Shown here: positions 17,502 to 25,474 of the stretch, piece by piece
Layout: each line of letters begins with the position of its first letter
Position numbering within the stretch: position 1 is the stretch's first letter
Assembly: GCA_029432815.1 (NCBI GenBank)
Contig: JAROBA010000015.1
Span: 54,782 to 118,781 of the forward strand
Length of the DNA stretch: 64,000 nt
Reading direction: 5' to 3'
Source: Pontiellaceae bacterium B1224
GTDB taxonomy: Bacteria > Verrucomicrobiota > Kiritimatiellia > Kiritimatiellales > Pontiellaceae
Program-made: the position numbers and the translations under genes
The notes under the pieces: model-generated
What the model saw: the letters and a program-made list of their open reading frames with translations, nothing else
Told to the model about the DNA's origin: nothing
Databases searched by the model: none

Positions 17502-18964
17502 TGAGAAAAACGGGTCAGTTGATTCTATTAGGAATTATTTCAAGTTTCACGTTTCTCATTTCAAGTTTCGGGGCGTCTCCACGCCCGAATGTGGTATTTA
17601 TTTTTGCAGATGACATGAGTTACGAGACGATCGGTGCGGCCGGCATGCTGGACATTGATACGCCGAATCTGGATCGGCTCGTCGAAAATGGGGCCAGTTT
17701 TACACATGCCTATAATATGGGGGCCTGGGGCGGGGCGGTCTGTGCGGCCAGCCGTTCGATGCTTAATTCCGGCCGGTTTGTCTGGCAGGCGCAAAGCGGC
17801 GTCAAGTCGGGCGTTAAATCGAAAAGCATGTGGTCGCAGCGCATGCAGGACGCCGGCTATCAGACCTACATGACCGGCAAATGGCACGTCCCGGGGGTTG
17901 AGCCAGAGACGCTGTTTAACATCGCGAAAAACGTCCGCGGCGGAATGCCGAAAGACTTCCGCAATAAAGGTTCTGCGGACGGGACCAAGCCCAAGGGCTA
18001 CGGCTACGACCGCCCGAAGGATGAAGAGGATTATCTGAACGGCTGGAAACCCTGGGATACTACTAACGGCGGGTTCTGGGAAGGCGGCACCCATTGGAGC
18101 GAGGTGGTGGCTAACGACAGCGTGGAGTTTTTGGACGCGGCGGCGAAAGAAGATAAACCCTTCTTTATGTATCTGGCATTTAACGCATCGCACGACCCGC
18201 GCCAGTCGCCGAAAGAATACATCGACCGCTATCCACTCGACCGCATCGAGCTGCCGGAAAACTTTCTACCCCAATATCCGTATGCCGATAAAGTATGTGG
18301 ATTGGGCCTGCGCGATGAAAAGCTGATGCCATACCCGCGCACGGAATTTGCCGTGAAGGTTCATCGCCAGGAATATTTCGCCCTCATCACGCATATGGAT
18401 GATCAGATCGGCCGCATTTTCCAGGCATTGGAAAAAACCGGCAAAGCGGATAATACCTATATTGTTTTCACGGCCGATCATGGGCTCGCCTGCGGGCATC
18501 ACGGCTTCAGCGGAAAACAGAATATGTACGACCACAGCGTGCGCGTGCCGTTTCTGGTTGTCGGTCCGGATGTGAAACCGGGCGTAAAAATCGATGCGCC
18601 GATTTATCTGCAGGATGTGATGGCCACTTCGCTGGAACTCGCCGGTGCATCGGTGGACGGGGTTGATTTCAAAAGCCTGCTGCCGCTGCTGCGCGGAGAA
18701 GCGGACGAGCACTATCCGGAAATTTACGGGGCTTACATGAATAAGCAGCGCATGATTACGAAGGGCGATTGGAAGTTTATTTACTATCCCACCGCCAACG
18801 TGGAACGCCTCTTTAACCTGACCAAAGATCCGAACGAAATGAACGATCTGGCCGGCAACCCGGAATATGCCGCGCAACTGAGCCGGATGCGCGGGGAGCT
18901 GACTGCGCTGAGCAAAGAACTGGACGATCCGCTGATGAAAAAATCGGCCAAGAAGAAAAAATAA
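17498..18964 (+). CDS. S1-family sulfatase of the CxASR/DHG type
   Basis: A 488-residue secreted sulfatase whose ATG overlaps the previous stop by 4 bp. The formylglycine site is CAASR (Cys82) instead of CxPSR; the Pro-to-Ala change is tolerated in the family. Metal ligands lie in FIFADDMSYE and in TADHG, which replaces the SDNG seen in the other sulfatases here. TGKWHVPG replaces GKWHLG. These traits recall the choline-sulfatase/iduronate-2-sulfatase side of family S1. It has no close paralogue in the window and ends in a lysine-rich tail (KKSAKKKK). The specific substrate is unknown. Confidence 0.93.
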   Translation: MMRKTGQLILLGIISSFTFLISSFGASPRPNVVFIFADDMSYETIGAAGMLDIDTPNLDRLVENGASFTHAYNMGAWGGAVCAASRSMLNSGRFVWQAQSGVKSGVKSKSMWSQRMQDAGYQTYMTGKWHVPGVEPETLFNIAKNVRGGMPKDFRNKGSADGTKPKGYGYDRPKDEEDYLNGWKPWDTTNGGFWEGGTHWSEVVANDSVEFLDAAAKEDKPFFMYLAFNASHDPRQSPKEYIDRYPLDRIELPENFLPQYPYADKVCGLGLRDEKLMPYPRTEFAVKVHRQEYFALITHMDDQIGRIFQALEKTGKADNTYIVFTADHGLACGHHGFSGKQNMYDHSVRVPFLVVGPDVKPGVKIDAPIYLQDVMATSLELAGASVDGVDFKSLLPLLRGEADEHYPEIYGAYMNKQRMITKGDWKFIYYPTANVERLFNLTKDPNEMNDLAGNPEYAAQLSRMRGELTALSKELDDPLMKKSAKKKK

Positions 18965-18983
18965 AAAAATGGATCGGCGGGGA

Positions 18984-20384
18984 ATGATGATCAAAAGAAT
19001 AGGGATCAGTATATGCGCGGCGGGCCTGCTGTTTACGGGTGCTGTGCGGGGGCAGGAGCGTCCGAATATTATCCTTATTTTTGCCGATGATCTCGGCTAT
19101 GGCGATCTGGGCTGTTATGGCGCCCCGGTGAAAACACCGGCCATCGACCGGATGGCGGAGCAGGGGTTTCGTTCAACGGACTGCCTGGTGGCGGCCAACG
19201 TCTGCGGGCCGTCGCGGGCCGCGCTTATGACCGGCCGCTATCCGATGCGATGCGGACACCCGATTTCGCGCCACCCTTTGCCCAAATATGTTAACTACGG
19301 AATTGCACCGGAAGAAGTGACGATGGCCGAGCTTTTGCAGTCGGCCGGGTATCACACGAAGATGGTCGGCAAGTGGCACCTCGGGTTTCACGTGGACGGT
19401 TCCCATCCGCTCGACGCCGGATTCGATGAATATCTTGGGTTGTATAGTAATTACAGCACGCAGAAAGAGCGCGTGGATGAGCGCACGATTTATCGAAACC
19501 GCGAAGTGCTGGAAACGGATGTTCCTTTTGAAAAGGTGACGAAGCTTTATACCGATGAGATTGTCGATTTCATTAAACAGGATCATGAACAACCTTTCTT
19601 TATCTACTTCGCACACCACATTGCACATGCCCCGCTTCTGCCGAGCGAAAACTTCAAGGGCATGTCCGGGGTCAAGGGCCGGGCAGGAACGTATGCTGAT
19701 TTTGTGCAGGAGCTGGATCATAGCGTCGGGCGTGTTATGGCCGCGGTGGATGAAGCCGGTATTGCAGAACAAACACTGATTGTTTTTTTGTCGGATAATG
19801 GTCCGGCGCGCGACGGTACGGCCAAGCCGTTGAGCGGTGGAAAATATGTCACGATGGAAGGCGGGCACCGGGTGCCGGGAATTTTCCAATGGTTGGAAAC
19901 CATTCCTGCGGGGCAGGTTTCCGATACCCTGATTTCCAGTCTGGATCTGCTGCCGCTGTTCTGCTTTGTGGCCGGTGTTGAAGTGCCGACGGATCGAACG
20001 ATTGACGGAGAAAATATTATAGACGTTCTGCTCGGTCAAACGACCGAATCACCACATGCGCTTTTCTATTATTACAATGGGCTGAATCTACAGGCCGTGC
20101 GCAATGAGCGGTGGAAACTGCATTTCCCCAGAACCCCCGCCGATCAGCCGTACTGGGCAAAAAAAGATAGCGGGCAGCGAATATATACGACGTTGAAGCA
20201 ACCGATGCTTTTTGATTTGGATGCGGATGCCGGTGAGAAAACAAATGTCATTTCACAACATCCGGAAGTGACGGCTGACTTGATGAAAGAAGCTGAGCGA
20301 GTCCGTTTAGAGATCGGCGATATTCATATTGTTGGTTCCGATCAGCGGCCTCACGGCTTGCCAAACCCCCAGGAGAAGAACTAA
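18984..20384 (+). CDS. S1-family sulfatase
   Basis: The frame is open from 18969, but the ATG at 18984 (or 18987) is preferred because GGCGGGGA lies directly upstream and the signal peptide (MIKRIGISICAAG...VRG) starts there. The protein has about 466 residues. RPNIILIFADDLGY, Cys74 in CGPSR, VGKWHLGF, AHHIAHAPL and LSDNG are the expected active-site motifs. FYYYNGLNLQAVRNERWKLH near the C-terminus resembles the sulfatases at 6684 and 27093. The stop TAA overlaps the next ATG by one base (TAATG), so the two are probably coupled. LEFQWLET-type coding over 19884-19898 contains an exact palindrome copy. Confidence 0.93.
   Translation: MMIKRIGISICAAGLLFTGAVRGQERPNIILIFADDLGYGDLGCYGAPVKTPAIDRMAEQGFRSTDCLVAANVCGPSRAALMTGRYPMRCGHPISRHPLPKYVNYGIAPEEVTMAELLQSAGYHTKMVGKWHLGFHVDGSHPLDAGFDEYLGLYSNYSTQKERVDERTIYRNREVLETDVPFEKVTKLYTDEIVDFIKQDHEQPFFIYFAHHIAHAPLLPSENFKGMSGVKGRAGTYADFVQELDHSVGRVMAAVDEAGIAEQTLIVFLSDNGPARDGTAKPLSGGKYVTMEGGHRVPGIFQWLETIPAGQVSDTLISSLDLLPLFCFVAGVEVPTDRTIDGENIIDVLLGQTTESPHALFYYYNGLNLQAVRNERWKLHFPRTPADQPYWAKKDSGQRIYTTLKQPMLFDLDADAGEKTNVISQHPEVTADLMKEAERVRLEIGDIHIVGSDQRPHGLPNPQEKN
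19884..19898 (+). repeat. 15-bp dispersed palindrome, exact copy in coding DNA
   Basis: TTCCAATGGTTGGAA encodes FQWLE within a sulfatase. The reading frame and encoded residues differ from the copies at 17074 and 44651, so conserved protein sequence does not explain the repeat. Confidence 0.8.
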
Positions 20385-21955
20385 TGATAAAAAAGTTGAT
20401 TTGTTTCATGTTGCTTGGAGTTTTTTCAGGTTTCACATTTCAGGTTTCAAGTTTCGCGGCGGAGACGCCCAACGTGGTATTGATTTTTGCCGACGATCTC
20501 GGCTATGGCGATCTCAGTTGCTACGGTGCCACCAAAGTACAGACGCCGAATATCGATAAGCTGGCGACGGAAGGCCGCCGCTTTACGGATGCGCATTCGG
20601 CGTCGGCCGTCTGCACACCTTCGCGCTATGGGTTGCTCACCGGGGAATATCCATTCCGAGGCAACGACGGGAAAGGAATCTGGGGGCCCTGCGGTCATTT
20701 TCAGTCGCTACTGATTGATACGAATAAATTGACCCTCGGCCAGCTGTTTAAAAACAAAGGCTATGCCACAGCGGCGATCGGTAAATGGCATCTGGGTTTC
20801 GGAACCGGAAAAACTGATTGGAACAAGCCGCTGCGGCCGGGGCCGCTGGAACTGGGGTTCGATTATTATTTCGGGGTGCCCAAAGTGAACAGCGGTTATC
20901 CCTATGTCTATGTTGAGAATGATTCTATCGTTGGCTACGACCCGAACGATCCGATCACATTCAAGGCGCCTTTTTCGGAAACCACAACCTATCCGGAAGC
21001 GGCGGGTAAAAAGACGGCCAACGGAGCGGGCGGGGCCAAAAAAGCACATGCCCTCTACGACGATGAAAAAACGGGAATGCTGCTGACGGAAAAGGCAGTG
21101 ACCTGGATTTCAGAAAATAAAGAGAAGCCCTTCTTCCTCTATTTCCCGACGACGAATATTCACCATCCGTTCACCCCGGCACCGCAGTTTAAAGGCACCA
21201 GTCAGGCGGGGCTCTACGGCGACTTCATTCACGAGTTTGACTGGATGGTTGGAGAGTTGGTCCAATGTTTGGAAAAGAATGGGCTGACGGAAAATACACT
21301 GATCATTGTGACCAGTGACAACGGCGGCATGTTTAATCGCGGCGGGCAGGATGCCTTTGCTGAAGGGCACCGTCAGAACGGCGATCTGCTCGGCTTCAAA
21401 TTCGGCGTTTGGGAAGGCGGACAACGCGTGCCGTTCATCGCCAAATGGCCGGGAAAAATACAGCCGGATACGGTATCTGATCAGTTGATCAGCGGCGTGG
21501 ATATGCTCGCCACGTTTGCCGCGCTCACGGGCCAGACTGTGGAAGAGAAGCAACTGGCAGACAGTGTGAATGTATTGCCGGCTTTGATCGACGAACCGCA
21601 GTCGCCAATTCGGGAGGAGCTGGTCCTTATGCCTCGGCAGGCCAGTCATGTTTCCATTCGCAAAGGAAAATGGATGTATATTCCCAAACAGGCCGCCGGC
21701 GGTTTTAAAGGCAAGCCCGGCTCACACGGGGCCGGAGGGCTGGCCTGTGCGACATTTGTCGGAAACGTGAACAGCGATATCGAGAACGGGAAGATCAAAA
21801 AGGATGCGCCGCCCGCCCAGCTCTATGATCTTGAGGCCGACGTGAATCAGACGACAAACCTGTATAACGAATACCCGGAAGTCGTGCAGCAAATGAAAGC
21901 GTTGCTTGCCGAATATAGACCCGCCAAAGCTGCCGGAAAAAAAGGGAATAAATAA
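20384..21955 (+). CDS. S1-family sulfatase (GEYPFR group), copy 1
   Basis: A 523-residue secreted sulfatase, 1-bp overlap with the previous gene. The key motifs are LIFADDLGYGD, Cys77 in CTPSR followed by YGLLTGEYPFR, IGKWHLGFG, TTNIHHPFTP and TSDNGG. It is strikingly similar along its length to the sulfatase at 33484, including the C-terminal KWMYIPKQAAGGF, CATFVGNVNSDIENGKIKKD and YNEYPEVVQQM segments, so the two arose by duplication. Each copy has different neighbours: here GH117-like genes follow, there a GH116 gene follows. The sulfate position is not predictable by eye. Confidence 0.95.
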   Translation: MIKKLICFMLLGVFSGFTFQVSSFAAETPNVVLIFADDLGYGDLSCYGATKVQTPNIDKLATEGRRFTDAHSASAVCTPSRYGLLTGEYPFRGNDGKGIWGPCGHFQSLLIDTNKLTLGQLFKNKGYATAAIGKWHLGFGTGKTDWNKPLRPGPLELGFDYYFGVPKVNSGYPYVYVENDSIVGYDPNDPITFKAPFSETTTYPEAAGKKTANGAGGAKKAHALYDDEKTGMLLTEKAVTWISENKEKPFFLYFPTTNIHHPFTPAPQFKGTSQAGLYGDFIHEFDWMVGELVQCLEKNGLTENTLIIVTSDNGGMFNRGGQDAFAEGHRQNGDLLGFKFGVWEGGQRVPFIAKWPGKIQPDTVSDQLISGVDMLATFAALTGQTVEEKQLADSVNVLPALIDEPQSPIREELVLMPRQASHVSIRKGKWMYIPKQAAGGFKGKPGSHGAGGLACATFVGNVNSDIENGKIKKDAPPAQLYDLEADVNQTTNLYNEYPEVVQQMKALLAEYRPAKAAGKKGNK

Positions 21956-21956
21956 G

Positions 21957-22925
21957 ATGACGCGAAATAAACGATTTCTCCTGACTCTGCTCCCGGTGTG
22001 TCTTCTGGTCGCTTCTTTTGTGCCAGCAAAAGTACATGCTGTCGGCACGGCCACATTCACACGCACACCGCTGACCGGGATCGGACCCGATGTGAATGTC
22101 TCGCGCAGGGATCCGAGCGATGTCATCAGAGTGGGGGACCTTTATTATGTTTGGTATTCGAGGGGCCCCGTCAAGACGGGCTACAACGCTACGGTTTGGT
22201 ATGCAACATCGCCGGACGGGGTGAACTGGACGGAAAAGGGCGAGGCCGTCGGCAAAGGCGGGGTCGGAGCGTGGGATGAGGCAAGTGTTTTTACGCCGAA
22301 CATTCTGGTTGCCGAAGGCAAATACTGGCTGTTCTATACCGCGATTTCAAAAAATATGAAGGTGAAGCCGGATTCCAAAATCGGCATCGCGGTGTCCGAT
22401 TCGCCGGACGGCCCGTGGCAAAAGCTTGCTTCCAATCCGATCCTGAAGAACAGCGGTAACCCGGCGGACTTCGACAGCCATCTGGTTGATGATTCCTGCC
22501 TGATCGTGCGAGATGGAAAATATTGGTTCTACTACAAGGGCCGCCAGCTCGGCAAAGGTGCTGCGGAAACGAAAATGGGGCTGGCGATTGCGGAATCGCC
22601 CGGCGGACCCTATATCCGGTATTCGGAACGGTTGGCCTTTCCGGGTAATCACGAAGTCGTGGTCTGGCCGCAGGGCACGGGCGTTGCCGCCATGGCGGAC
22701 GGTCTCGGTGCGAAGGAAACGGCGAACAGCATTCTGTTTGCAGCGGACGGAATCCATTTTACCAAAACGCATGACGTGATTGACCGACCGAAAGCCGGCG
22801 GTACCTATCGTCCCGAGGCCTTTACCGACAGCAACCTGGGCGAAGCCCCGACGTGGGGCGTTGAGATGGATCCCGCAGGTAAGCTGCTGTGTATTCAACG
22901 ATTTGATATTGAGTGGACGGAATAG
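21957..22925 (+). CDS. GH117-like exo-glycosidase, copy 2
   Basis: The ATG at 21957, one base after the preceding stop, is chosen because a signal peptide (MTRNKRFLLTLLPVC...VHA) follows; the longer upstream frame overlaps the sulfatase. The 322-residue protein keeps the GH117 blocks RRDPSDVIRVGDLYYVWY, TVWYATSPDG, FTPNILV, KIGIAVSDSPDGPW and WGVEM. It differs from copies 1 and 3 in PVKTGYN and in AMADGLGAKETANS, where they have AMIGTTGP. That difference lies where substrate contacts could differ, which would fit a specialised paralogue, but this is inference. It is followed after 1 bp by copy 3. Confidence 0.85.
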   Translation: MTRNKRFLLTLLPVCLLVASFVPAKVHAVGTATFTRTPLTGIGPDVNVSRRDPSDVIRVGDLYYVWYSRGPVKTGYNATVWYATSPDGVNWTEKGEAVGKGGVGAWDEASVFTPNILVAEGKYWLFYTAISKNMKVKPDSKIGIAVSDSPDGPWQKLASNPILKNSGNPADFDSHLVDDSCLIVRDGKYWFYYKGRQLGKGAAETKMGLAIAESPGGPYIRYSERLAFPGNHEVVVWPQGTGVAAMADGLGAKETANSILFAADGIHFTKTHDVIDRPKAGGTYRPEAFTDSNLGEAPTWGVEMDPAGKLLCIQRFDIEWTE

Positions 22926-22926
22926 C

Positions 22927-23898
22927 ATGAGGTCGAAAATATTAATCCTTCTCGCACTGCTTCCGGCATTCCTTTTTTCTGCATCAGCAGACGAAACCGC
23001 GTACGGCACGGTCACGGTCAACCGTACGGCCCTGACGGGGATCGGTGTCGAGAACGGGGTTATGCGCCGGGATCCGAGCGATGTGATCAAGGTGGGGGAT
23101 CTCTATTATATCTGGTATTCCAAAGGAAAGCTGAAAACCGGCTATGACGCCACCGTCTGGTTTGCCTCCTCTCCGGATGGATTGAACTGGACGGAGCAGG
23201 GCATGGCGCTGGCCAAAGGTGAACCGGGGAGCTGGGATGCGGGCAGTGTATTTACGCCCAATATACTCGTCGCCGAAGGGCGCTATTGGCTTTTTTACAC
23301 AGGGACCACGAAGTCCTATGGAAAAGGTTTTCAGCCGGATTCGAAAATCGGCATTGCGGTTTCGGATTCGCCCGACGGCCCGTGGGAGCGCATGCCGAAC
23401 AACCCGGTGCTGAAGAATAGTGATGATCCCGAGATGTTTGACAGTCTGCTCATCGACGACGCCTGCCTGATGGTCCGCGAGGGGAGCTACTGGCTGTACT
23501 ATAAAGGCCGCCAGCAGGGCATGAGTCCGGCAGACACCCAGATGGGCTTGGCGATTGCTGAAAAGCCGGAAGGCCCCTATATCAAATACGAGGCGAATCC
23601 GGTCATTCCCGGAAACCATGCCGTGCTGGCCTGGCCCCAGGGCAAGGGCGTCGCGGCGATGATTGGCACAACCGGACCGGCGGATATTATCAACTCGATC
23701 CTGTATGCGGAGGACGGGGTTCACTTTGCGAAAACACACGATGTGGTGGATGGTTTCCGGGCTGGCGGCACGTATCGACCGGAGGCCTATACGGATAGCG
23801 GCACAGGAGAGCCGATCCAATGGGGCGTCGAGATCGGTAAGCACAAAGGGAACGAGCTGCCCTACATACACCGTTGCGATGTCAAGTGGCCGGAATAG
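22927..23898 (+). CDS. GH117-like exo-glycosidase, copy 3
   Basis: A 323-residue protein starting at ATG 22927 with a signal peptide (MRSKILILLALLPAF...SA). A longer frame from 22780 would overlap copy 2 and is rejected. The blocks MRRDPSDVIKVGDLYYIWYSKG, EQGMALAKGEPGSWDAGSVFTPNIL and GVAAMIGTTGP are closer to copy 1 than to the adjacent copy 2. The tandem arrangement with copy 2 is therefore unlikely to be a recent simple tandem duplication. It ends a tightly packed stretch; a 160-bp gap with a hairpin and promoter-like box follows. Confidence 0.85.
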   Translation: MRSKILILLALLPAFLFSASADETAYGTVTVNRTALTGIGVENGVMRRDPSDVIKVGDLYYIWYSKGKLKTGYDATVWFASSPDGLNWTEQGMALAKGEPGSWDAGSVFTPNILVAEGRYWLFYTGTTKSYGKGFQPDSKIGIAVSDSPDGPWERMPNNPVLKNSDDPEMFDSLLIDDACLMVREGSYWLYYKGRQQGMSPADTQMGLAIAEKPEGPYIKYEANPVIPGNHAVLAWPQGKGVAAMIGTTGPADIINSILYAEDGVHFAKTHDVVDGFRAGGTYRPEAYTDSGTGEPIQWGVEIGKHKGNELPYIHRCDVKWPE

Positions 23899-23936
23899 GT
23901 CATAGTAGATATTAATGAGGAGATAAAGGGACTGAA

Positions 23937-23981
23937 CCCCTACTATTAGGGGGTAGGCAGCCGTTCAATTTCCCTTATAGT
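23937..23981 (+). promoter_or_regulatory. Hairpin followed by a promoter-like -10 box inside the long gene run
   Basis: CCCCTA-CTAT-TAGGGG (23937-23952) is a perfect 6-bp stem. TATAGT (23976-23981) follows, preceded by CT as in the box at 10920. This may be an internal promoter for the genes from 24059 onward, or a processing site. Confidence 0.45.
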
Positions 23982-24058
23982 CTAGCTTGAAAATAATGCC
24001 TGTGCCGACGCTTAGGAATGAGAGTTGGTGCAATAAAATGATTAGGAGCGTGTTGAAA

Positions 24059-25474
24059 ATGGTTTTAAAAGTTCTATGGAGCATTGGCCTGATGGCTATA
24101 TTGAGCTCAGCTACGTATGCTAAGACGCGCCCCAACTTTATTATCATCTTCACCGATGATCAGGGCTATCAGGATCTGGGCTGTTTTGGGGCGCCCGATA
24201 TTAAAACGCCGCGACTTGATCAGATGGCGGCGGAGGGCATGCGCTTCACCAGTTTTTATGCCCAGACCGTTTGCGGTCCCTCGCGGGGTGCGCTGATGAC
24301 GGGATGCTATCCGATTCGCTTTGCCCGGCAGGACGATCCCGATTCGATTCATCCTGAAATGCACACCGATGAAATCACGATTGCAGAAGTGCTGAAGGAG
24401 CAGGGGTATGTAACCGCGGCCTTCGGAAAGTGGGATTTGGCCGGACACAATCCGGCTAAGTACAAGCCGGAGCTTCTGCCGCCGCATCAGGGGTTCGATG
24501 AATATTTCGGGACGCCCGGCAGCAACGATAAAGTGGTCAACCTGATTCGAGGCACGAAGGAGATTGAGCAAAAGGCCGATATGTCTACGCTGACGAAGCG
24601 ATATACCGATGAAGCGATAGCCTTTATTCAGAAAGAAAAGGAGGTCCCGTTCTTTCTCTATCTCGCCCACACGATGCCGCACACGAAGCTTGCAGCGTCC
24701 GACGATTTTAAAGGTACGTCGGCGGGCGGTTTGTATGGCGATGTGATTGAGGAACTCGATTTTAACGTTGGCCGCGTGCTGGATACGGTCAAGGAGCTCG
24801 GGCTGGACGATAACACCTACATTATTTTCACCAGCGATAACGGCCCCTGGCTGATCCGTAAGCAACACGGCGGGCATGCGGCACCGCTGCGCAGCGGTAA
24901 AACCAGTTGCTGGGAGGGTGGCCTGCGCGTTCCGTGTATTATGCGAGCGCCGGGCAGAATCCCCGCCGGATCGGAGTGCGATGCCGTGGCGGCCACGATT
25001 GATCTGATGCCGACCATCGCCAAACTGGCGGGCGGCACGGCACCGACCGATCGCGTGATTGACGGGGTTGATATTTCGCCACTGATGCTCGGCGAGTTAG
25101 ATACATTAAACCGCACCTATTTTTATTATCAGCACAATTGTCTGCGCGCGGTGCGTTCCAATGGTTGGAAACTGATGCTGCCGCATACCGAACCCGTGAA
25201 AAGCAGTATTGCCACTAAATGGAGAAATCACATCGCCAAGGCCGACGCCATCCGCATTCAAAATCCCATGTTGTTTAATCTGGATGCCGATATCGGCGAA
25301 ACCACCGATGTTGCCGACAGTCATCCTGAAAAAGTTTCCGAGCTGATGGAACTGGCCGCGTGGGCGCAGCAGGATATTGGCGACCACGATACGTTCGGTG
25401 CGAATGCCCGCACCTTCGACGCACAGCGTCGCACCCTTTCAACTGAAGTGACGGCAACGAAGGGGAAGCCCTAA
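24059..25474 (+). CDS. S1-family sulfatase with GKWD in place of GKWH
   Basis: The frame is open from 23987. The ATG at 24059 is preferred because AGGAG lies 10 nt upstream and a signal peptide (MVLKVLWSIGLMAIL...TYA) follows; ATG 24038 is the alternative. The protein has about 471 residues. FIIIFTDDQGYQDLG, Cys72 in CGPSR and TSDNGPW are standard, but the second sulfatase signature reads FGKWDLAG, with Asp where His is usual. The sulfatase half of the fused protein at 60220 is its closest relative here (PGSNDKVVNLI, DMSTLTKRYTDEAI). The stop overlaps the ThuA-LamG start by one base. Confidence 0.93.
   Translation: MVLKVLWSIGLMAILSSATYAKTRPNFIIIFTDDQGYQDLGCFGAPDIKTPRLDQMAAEGMRFTSFYAQTVCGPSRGALMTGCYPIRFARQDDPDSIHPEMHTDEITIAEVLKEQGYVTAAFGKWDLAGHNPAKYKPELLPPHQGFDEYFGTPGSNDKVVNLIRGTKEIEQKADMSTLTKRYTDEAIAFIQKEKEVPFFLYLAHTMPHTKLAASDDFKGTSAGGLYGDVIEELDFNVGRVLDTVKELGLDDNTYIIFTSDNGPWLIRKQHGGHAAPLRSGKTSCWEGGLRVPCIMRAPGRIPAGSECDAVAATIDLMPTIAKLAGGTAPTDRVIDGVDISPLMLGELDTLNRTYFYYQHNCLRAVRSNGWKLMLPHTEPVKSSIATKWRNHIAKADAIRIQNPMLFNLDADIGETTDVADSHPEKVSELMELAAWAQQDIGDHDTFGANARTFDAQRRTLSTEVTATKGKP
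25156..25170 (+). repeat. 15-bp dispersed palindrome, exact copy in coding DNA
   Basis: TTCCAATGGTTGGAA encodes SNGWK in the RSNGWKLML segment of a sulfatase. Other sulfatases have VGDWKLH or RGEWKLH here, so the Ser-Asn-Gly is specific to this gene and matches the palindrome. Confidence 0.8.
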
